In this document: piece after piece, positions 58,250 to 64,000 of the stretch
Layout of the letters: each line of letters begins with the position of its first letter
How positions within the stretch are numbered: position 1 is the first letter of the stretch
NCBI RefSeq assembly: GCF_019320115.1
Contig: NC_089582.1
Span: forward strand, 120,759,856-120,823,855
DNA from: Miscanthus floridulus
Taxonomy: Eukaryota > Streptophyta > Magnoliopsida > Poales > Poaceae
Reading direction: 5' to 3'
Length of the DNA stretch: 64,000 nt
Translations under genes and position numbers: made by a program
Notes under the pieces: generated by a model
Database searches by the model: none
Told to the model about the DNA's origin: nothing
Seen by the model: only the letters and a program-made list of their open reading frames with translations

Positions 58250-59165
58250 GCTTCCATATGACATGAGTGAGGAGAGGCACTATACACAACAAGGGTCTAG
58301 CGGACGTAGGTCACATGCTAGCCTTCAAATGGCTGGTTCCTTGGTGGCCATTGGCATTGCTCCAAAGGCGAGCTGGCCAACACCATTGGCAACGTGGGTG
58401 CCTGTCATCGGAGAGACGTGGTGGTGTTCGAATTCAGCAGCGGAGCGCACACGATGTTTTGGTAGGGAAACAACCTAGATCTAGGTGATGGGGTGTGTTG
58501 CAAGTAGTGTCTAGCCCTTAACAGCAGGAAACGTGAAACATGGCCACGTTCCTCGTTCCAAAAACGCCGTTTCGGAGAAGTCCACATCCCCGATTCGAGA
58601 ACATTTACGTTCCCACGTTATAAAATAACACCTCAAGTTTCCGTTCCCGGTCCCATGTTCCCGTTTTCTTGTGTGAACATGGCTGCTAAGGTCTCGCCCT
58701 GATCCTAGGACTAAAATCGAGCCAATTAGTGGATGAGTTGTGCGCTATATACCCTGTCCTTAACTATCACTTGGATAGTTATTGTATGTTAGATGGAATT
58801 TACTCTATATAGAATGGGACATAGGGGCCGCTACAAAAGTGAGTTGAAGACTTGAAGCGCAAGGGACATGTAGTGTGACTACAGTAAAGCTGCTTTGGAA
58901 CCTTTGCTAGTCACTATATTGCCTTTATCAGCGAGAAATCAGAGCGAACGTGTGCTTGGATCCTGAACGAGCTTATCTCGTAGTTTATATGAACAAGACT
59001 TTAGCTTGCCATTGTGGAGAGCGAAATTCGCTCGCCCTACTAGAGTACTAGCAAGGCAAGCTTGCTCAGCCATGGCTCACTGCGAACGAAGCAGCTCAAA
59101 AACGTGCAAGAGAAAATTTTAGGACAGCTTCAGCTACGACTCCAGTAATCTCAGCTGAGAATTGA
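58250..59165. other. No gene recognised
   Basis: 58260-58490 keeps short open frames without domains. 58500-59160 has no coding signal. It may contain further fragments of the truncated Tat element. Confidence 0.45.
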
Positions 59166-59174
59166 ATCTTTTTA

Positions 59175-60204
59175 GGGTAAAGTACACTTTACAACCCTCA
59201 ACTTGCACCAAAGTTCGATTTTCAATCTTCAACTATGAAACCGGTCAAGAAACACCCTCCAACTATCAAAACCGGACGAATTTGGTCCTCGGCCGGTTTC
59301 AAAAGCGGTTTTATATTTTCGGGAGGCGCCGAAATTTTAAATTATTTTTTTGAGCATCTTAACGTCCTCAAGTGAAAAAAAACTCAAAACTACAAAGTTG
59401 TAGATCTCATTGAGCTCTACAATTTACATATAAAAATTATCTTCATCTGACATCGTATCGAAGGGTTTTCTATTTTTTGAAATTTGAGTCTCATCACGCG
59501 ATAAAATATGGTGCTGAAATTTTATATTATTTTTTCGAGCATCTTACTGTCCTCAAATGAAAAAAATTAAAACTATAAAGTTGTAGATATCATCGAGTTC
59601 TACAATTTACATATAAAAATTATCTTCATCCGACATCGTATTGAAGGGTTTTCTATTTTTTGAAATTTGAGTCTCATCACGCGACAAAATAGTTTTGTCG
59701 CGTGATGAGACTCAAATTTCAAAAAATAGAAAACCCTTCAATACGATGTCGGATAAAGATAATTTTTATATGTAAATTGTAGACCTCGATGAGATCTACA
59801 ACTTTATAATTTTAATTTTTTCATTTGAGGACAGTAAGATGCTCGAAAAAATAATATAAAATTTCAGCACCATATTTTGTCGCATGATGAGACTCAAATT
59901 TCAAAAAATAGAAAACCCTTTGATACGATGTCAGATGAAGATAATTTTTATATGTAAATTGTAGAGCTCAATGAGATCTACAACTTTGTAGTTTTGAGTT
60001 TTTTCATTTGAGGACGTTAAGATGCTCAAAAAAATAATTTAAAATTTCGGCGTCTCCCGAAAATATAAAACCGCTTTTGAAACCGGCCGAGGACCAAATT
60101 TGTCCGGTTTTGATAGTTGGAGGGTGTTTCTTGACTGGTTTCATAGTTGAAGGTTGAAAATCGAACTTTGGTGCAAGTTGAGGATTGTAAAGTGTACTTT
60201 ACCC
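59175..60204. mobile_element. 1,030-bp fold-back MULE-type element with 9-bp target duplication
   Basis: The two halves are inverted copies over about 515 bp each, with the centre near 59690. The ends are GGGTAAAGTACACTTTAC and the inverted GTAAAGTGTACTTTACCC. ATCTTTTTA is duplicated exactly at 59166-59174 and 60205-60213; nine bases indicates the Mutator superfamily. Each arm itself contains a ~190-bp direct duplication (TTGTAGATCTCATTGAGCTC-type, GAAGGGTTTTCTATTTTTTG-type), so the unit is present four times. It has no coding capacity. Its transcript would fold into a very long hairpin. Confidence 0.92.
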
Positions 60205-60213
60205 ATCTTTTTA

Positions 60214-60619
60214 TCAAGCTCAACTTTTGCTTTTAACCAATTCAATTGACGACAGCTGCTCCTTCAAAGCAGTCGGAGCCATTTTCACTCGTGGAGAGCT
60301 CCGCCTAGCTAATTTGACGATGCCTCCACTGCACGGAGACAGCTCCAACAGCACACGCAAAAACCTGTTGGCGCCCACGCCTCCACGAGGCCACGAGGCC
60401 GGGCAACAAGCGGACAAGGCCCCCGCCGGCCCACCCACCTGACGGCCTCCCGTGCCCCGCGGCCCGCATCTTGCCGCCCGACCGATCCGACACCGCTCGC
60501 CGAGCACGACGCACCGGCCTCCCCAACCCCACGACACGCTGCCGCCGCCCCCACCCACCCACCCCCCACCCACGGGTCGTCGAACTCGTACGTTGCCGCG
60601 TTAAGAAACAAAGAAGATC
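60214..60619 (+). promoter_or_regulatory. Upstream region of the DUF241 gene
   Basis: This 406-bp stretch separates the fold-back element from the ATG at 60620. It changes from neutral to very GC-rich (60360-60600), like a grass 5' untranslated region. No clear TATA box is seen, so the core promoter may lie at or inside the fold-back element. Confidence 0.45.
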
Positions 60620-61399
60620 ATGGCGTGCCAGCATCTGCGATCGACCAGCCTGCCCGTGAGGCTGCACGCCCTGGTGCAAGAGGTCGAGGACGAGCTGCAG
60701 CGGATCCGGTCCGGCGCGTCGGCGTCGGCACCGTCGCTGGCGGGGAGGCTCGGCGACGCGTACGGCCGCATCGAGGAGCTCGTGCGGCTCCACGGGGGCC
60801 GCGACGCGCTGTCGAGCGCGCGCTGGAGGAGCGCCGTGGAGGCGGAGCTGGACGCGTCGGTGGCGCTGCTGGACCTGTGCCAGCGCGCCAGGGACGCCGT
60901 GGCGTCCGCGAAGCAGCACGTGCGCGCGGCGCGGCGCGCGGTCCGGAGAGGCGACGCCGTGCTCGCCAGGGCGGCCGTGCGCGGGTACGTCCGGTGCCTG
61001 GCGAAGGCGGGGAAGCACGAAGCCGGCGGCAGGAAGCTCCTGAGCAAGCGTGGTGCGCCGGCGAACGCCGACGGGACGCCGGCGGCGGTGAAGACGCTGT
61101 CGGAGGCGGTGGCGGTCACCGTGGCGGTGCTGCAGTGCGTGCTGTCCTCGCTGTCCATGCGAGTTGTGGACACGAGGAGGAAGAGCAGGTGGTGCGTCGT
61201 GTCCAAACTGTTAGGTAGTGAGTGGTCACTTGGTCTTGGAGTATGTAAAGACTTGGAAGGCCATGAGGGGGCGATGAGCGCGCAAGAGACGCTGCAGGAA
61301 CTAGAGGACGGCATCGAGGCCGTGGAGAGTGGGCTGGAGCATCTGTTCAGGCATATAGTTCAGGCCAGAGTTGGTCTGCTCAATGTGCTTACCTTGTAA
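60620..61399 (+). CDS. DUF241-domain protein, intronless host gene
   Basis: This 259-residue protein of the plant-specific DUF241 family has unknown biochemical function. Hallmarks are the N-terminal HLRSTSLPVRLHALVQEVEDEL block, the LLDLCQRARD motif in the middle, and a C-terminal ELEDGIEAVESGLEHLFRHIVQARVGLLNVL helix. It is mostly alpha-helical with Ala/Arg-rich stretches (HVRAARRAVRRGDAV). No signal peptide or obvious membrane segment is seen, though hydrophobic TVAVLQCVLSSLSM at about residues 170-184 could embed. Strong GC3 bias and a single exon are typical of grass members. The ATG is in a good context (AAGATCATGGCG), and the length is slightly short of many relatives (about 280-320). 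No stop or shift is seen, so it is probably functional. It is the only intact host gene in the window. Confidence 0.88.
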   Translation: MACQHLRSTSLPVRLHALVQEVEDELQRIRSGASASAPSLAGRLGDAYGRIEELVRLHGGRDALSSARWRSAVEAELDASVALLDLCQRARDAVASAKQHVRAARRAVRRGDAVLARAAVRGYVRCLAKAGKHEAGGRKLLSKRGAPANADGTPAAVKTLSEAVAVTVAVLQCVLSSLSMRVVDTRRKSRWCVVSKLLGSEWSLGLGVCKDLEGHEGAMSAQETLQELEDGIEAVESGLEHLFRHIVQARVGLLNVLTL

Positions 61400-61778
61400 A
61401 AGACGTCTCGAATTGTGAATAGATTTTGGGTCAGTGTCAGGAATGACTCTTGTGAAGACCATTTTTATTTTCTGAGCATAGGCCGGATCTTGTATCTATT
61501 GGGTCAACGCTCTTTCAGACAGCACATCTCAGATAGAACAAGTAAAAAAAAATACCTACACTTGGAACCACTTTGGAACAATTTTCTGGATAGTGCCTTG
61601 GGAGCACTTTCGTAAAGGTCTAGTGATCCCACCGTACCATGCTTGGGTGTTTTTATAGGGACAATGCTTGGTTTGTTTGGATAGCAACCGGCAAATCTGT
61701 TGCATAGATTTCCCTTGAAATGCTGGAGAATCTATGAGACGATGATGTGGCGGTCTCCCAAAGAGTTCCTTCCTAATG
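61400..61778. other. 3' flank of the DUF241 gene
   Basis: No coding signal is present. It contains the 3' untranslated region and the insertion point of the chromovirus. A short frame at 61415-61615 has no recognisable content. Confidence 0.5.
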
Positions 61779-62112
61779 TGTTAGGCTCGCCGGTAGCGAA
61801 CGGCCGGACTCAGGAAAGAGTTACAGAATCGACGATGTATATTGATAAAAGTACTTGTTCCCTACTTAGAAAGGAAAATACATCAACTCCATTCCTGATG
61901 CCCTCTTCCTCTCGCTGCCTTCTGGTATACTCAATCTTCTCTCCCCTCTCAGCAACGAACCGGTGGGCCGACGAAATGGACCTCACACCGGCTCGGGCTT
62001 CTCGTTACAAGTCACGCAGGCCCATTTTGGCCCAGCCAATCTGGTGTTGCTGACCCTCTTCCTCTTGGGCCTTGGAGTTGCCGACGGGTTCCCAGGGTGA
62101 GGTTTGTTGACA
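61779..62112 (-). repeat. 3' LTR of the chromovirus (left edge inferred)
   Basis: The right edge is set by the polypurine tract and the terminal TTGACA (minus: TGTCAACAAACC). The left edge, at TGTTAGGCTCGC, is chosen from a TG...CA rule and the ~330-bp size usual for Reina elements. The pol frame reads through the polypurine tract and about 100 bp into this LTR. Confidence 0.55.
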
Positions 62113-63983
62113 TCCCTCCCCCCTTGAGTGCCGGCATGTCCCCATGCCGGAGCACCAGGAAAGTGCTGCATGATGGCGTCGGTGTCCTCCCAGGTAGCAA
62201 GGTCGTCGTCGAGCCCGGACCACTTGATCGGCAACTGCTTGACGGAGTGGGCACCGCGTTGATGAAGTCTGGACTACAGCACGCACTCCAGGAATTGCAT
62301 GTTGTTGTCGAGGTCGGGTAGCCTAGCAGAGACTGCTGGAACAGCGGACGATGCTAGCTTCAACAGCGAGACATGGAACACCGGGTGGATTGAAGACGTC
62401 GGCAGAAGCTCCAGCTTGTACGCCACTGCTTCGATCTTGGACAACACCTTGAAGGGGCCGAAGTATTTGAAGCACAGCTTGTGGTGGGAGCGTGGCGCCA
62501 ACGACGACTCAACGTAAGGCTGTAGACGGAGGTAGACGAAGTCGCCAGCCTGGAACGAACGCTCCGAGCGCTTCTTGTCCGCCTGGTGCTTCATGCGCTG
62601 CTGGGCGCGAAGGAGATGTTGACGGACAGAGGCCAGCATGGTGGTGCGCTCCGCCATCATGGAGGCAACGTCCGGCATAGGGGAAGCAGCAAGTTCAGTA
62701 ATACCAAAACGACGAGGAGATCGACCGAACAGTACCTCAAATGGAGATTCCCCCAAAGCTGAGTGTGAACTGGTATTATACCAGTATTCGGCAAGTGGTA
62801 GCCACTTCAACCACTGTCTTGGGCATGAATGAACAAAGCACCGTAGGTAAGTTTCGAGGCATTGGTTGACACGTTCGGTCTGGCCGTCAGACTGAGGATG
62901 GTAGGCTGAGCTCATAGCCAAAGTGACTTGGGCAAGACGAAAGAGCTCGCGCCAAAACTGGCTGGTAAAGATGGGATCACGATTGGAGATGATATGAGTA
63001 GGCAAACCATGAATTTTGAAGATGTTGTCGAGGAAGGCATGTGCTACTCTTTGGGCTGTATAAGGATGATGTAATGGAATGAAATGTGTGAATTTACTTA
63101 GCTTATCCACAACCACCATGATGCAGTTAGCGTGGCCAGAAGGTGGTAAGCCATCAATGAAGTCCATGGAAACCATTTGCTAGGCTTCAGTAGGAACTGG
63201 AAGAAGAGAAAGGAGACCCGGGTAGCGGACTCTATCAGGTTTGGCCTGGTGGCAAACTGAGCAAGTAGCAACAAAGGCTTTGATGGACTGCTCCATACCG
63301 CGCCAGAAAAAGAGCTTCTTAATGTGGCTGTAAGTGACTGGAAACCCGGAATGACCTCCCAACGCGCTGTCATGAAGAGCTGAGATAATTTGTTGCTGCA
63401 GTTGATGGTTGTTGCCAACCTAGATGCACCCTAAGTAGCGAATGACTCCATGATGTAAGGTGAATGGTGGATGGCTATGAGGGTTGATAGACAGCTCCTG
63501 GAGCAACTTGGTAGACTTAGGGTCGGAGGTATAACCAGCGGTAACATCGGCAAGCCAAGCCGGAGTGGAAATGGATAGAGCTTGTAGTTGAGATGGCGGG
63601 TTTGGATGACGAGACAGGGCATCGGCTACAGAATTGGACGTGCTGGGCTTGTAAACTACCCTGTACTGAAGAACGGCCAGTTTGGTGTGCATCTTGAGCT
63701 GTCACTGGGTCTGTAGGCGCTGATCAGTGATGTGCATAAGGCTGCGTTGGTCGGTAAAGATGGTAAATTCGTTGTGCTGGAGATATGAACGCCACTGCTC
63801 GACTGCCACTAGGATTGCCAGGAACTCCTTTTCATAAGTCGACAGAGCTCTAGTTCGGGGGCCAAGTGCTTTGCTAACAAAAGCAAGTGGGTGGCCATCT
63901 TGTAACAGGACTGCTCCAACACCCAAATCGTTGGCATCAGTCTGCAACTGAAATGGCTTACTGAAGTCCGGCAGGGCGAGCAC
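61983..63983 (-). pseudogene. Chromovirus pol: RNase H, integrase, chromodomain
   Basis: RNase H is at 63983-63702, with LQTDANDLGVGAVLLQDG, ALSTYEKEFLAI and IFTDQRSL giving the acidic residues. The integrase HHCC finger is at about 63390-63180 (CSVCHQ), and the core at 63176-62700 (MDFIDGLPPSGH, IISNRDPIFTSQFW, SAYHPQSDGQTERVNQ, the last carrying the Glu). The GPY/F-type region is at about 62450 (FKYFGPFKVLSKIEAVAYKL). A chromodomain with PIKWSGLDDDLATWED (about 62234-62160) targets integration to heterochromatin in this group. All segments are in one frame. The stops are TGA at about 63699, and TAG at 63420-63422, 63180-63182 and 62274-62276. It is inactive. Confidence 0.85.
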
Positions 63984-64000
63984 CAGAGCTGAAACAAGGG

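Larger units (their letters stand above)
61779..64000 (-). mobile_element. Reina-like chromovirus (Ty3/gypsy), 3' half, continuing beyond the window
   Basis: Minus-strand order from the right edge: RNase H, integrase zinc finger and core, chromodomain, polypurine tract (AAGGGGGGAGGG at about 62113-62124), 3' LTR. Pol is in a single frame with four in-frame stops. The 5' half lies outside the window, so LTR comparison and target duplication cannot be checked. Confidence 0.85.

Noticed and set aside
60601..61314. Long minus and alternative plus frames over the DUF241 gene
   Set aside because: Shadows of the GC-rich DUF241 coding frame, lacking any recognisable motif.

Overview
This window is repeat-dense plant nuclear DNA, almost certainly from an Andropogoneae-type grass (sorghum, sugarcane, Miscanthus or maize group). 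The basis is grass-specific MITEs, Tat-lineage and Reina-like Ty3/gypsy elements, a Sirevirus-like Ty1/copia element, and a GC-rich intronless host gene. I see no bacterial genes, rRNA, tRNA or CRISPR. The only clearly intact host gene is a DUF241-family protein at 60620-61399 (+).

The dominant structure is one very large Mutator-like element (MULE) at about 3485-50056. It is bounded by ~220-bp inverted terminal repeats and a perfect 9-bp target duplication (GGCTGGGGG at 3476-3484 and 50057-50065). It carries three degraded genes: a mudrA-like transposase (+, from 4432, continuing at 17754), a plant mobile domain (PMD) gene (+, 18457-24264, seven recognisable exons), and a convergent gene with three GRF/CxCG zinc-finger-like modules and a 23-residue repeat tail (-, about 49323 down to 25104).

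Later insertions inflate the MULE. (i) Tat element 1 (6770-17753, TSD GAAGG) sits in a transposase exon; it keeps gag and an antisense ORF but has lost pol. (ii) A gag-only LTR element (about 19440-22797) sits in the main PMD exon. (iii) Tat element 2 (27006-49113, TSD ATTAC) sits next to a splice donor of the zinc-finger gene; it keeps gag-pol but has lost the antisense ORF. (iv) A pol-less Sirevirus-like element (36034-46783) is nested in Tat 2 gag and carries an extra gene between gag and the 3' LTR. (v) A 130-bp MITE lies in a zinc-finger-gene exon and is read through as open frame.

Outside the MULE there are: an LTR end at 1-576; its inverted relative at about 56147-57310 next to a gypsy-type antisense-ORF fragment (57698-58093); several MITEs; a 1,030-bp fold-back element with a 9-bp TSD (59175-60204) just upstream of the DUF241 gene; and a Reina-like chromovirus (-) entering from the right edge (about 61779-64000).

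Across all the dead elements, in-frame stops are mostly TAG, and zinc-ligand Cys codons are changed to Tyr. Both fit long-term cytosine methylation and deamination, with frames otherwise often still aligned. All alignments and counts here were made by eye.
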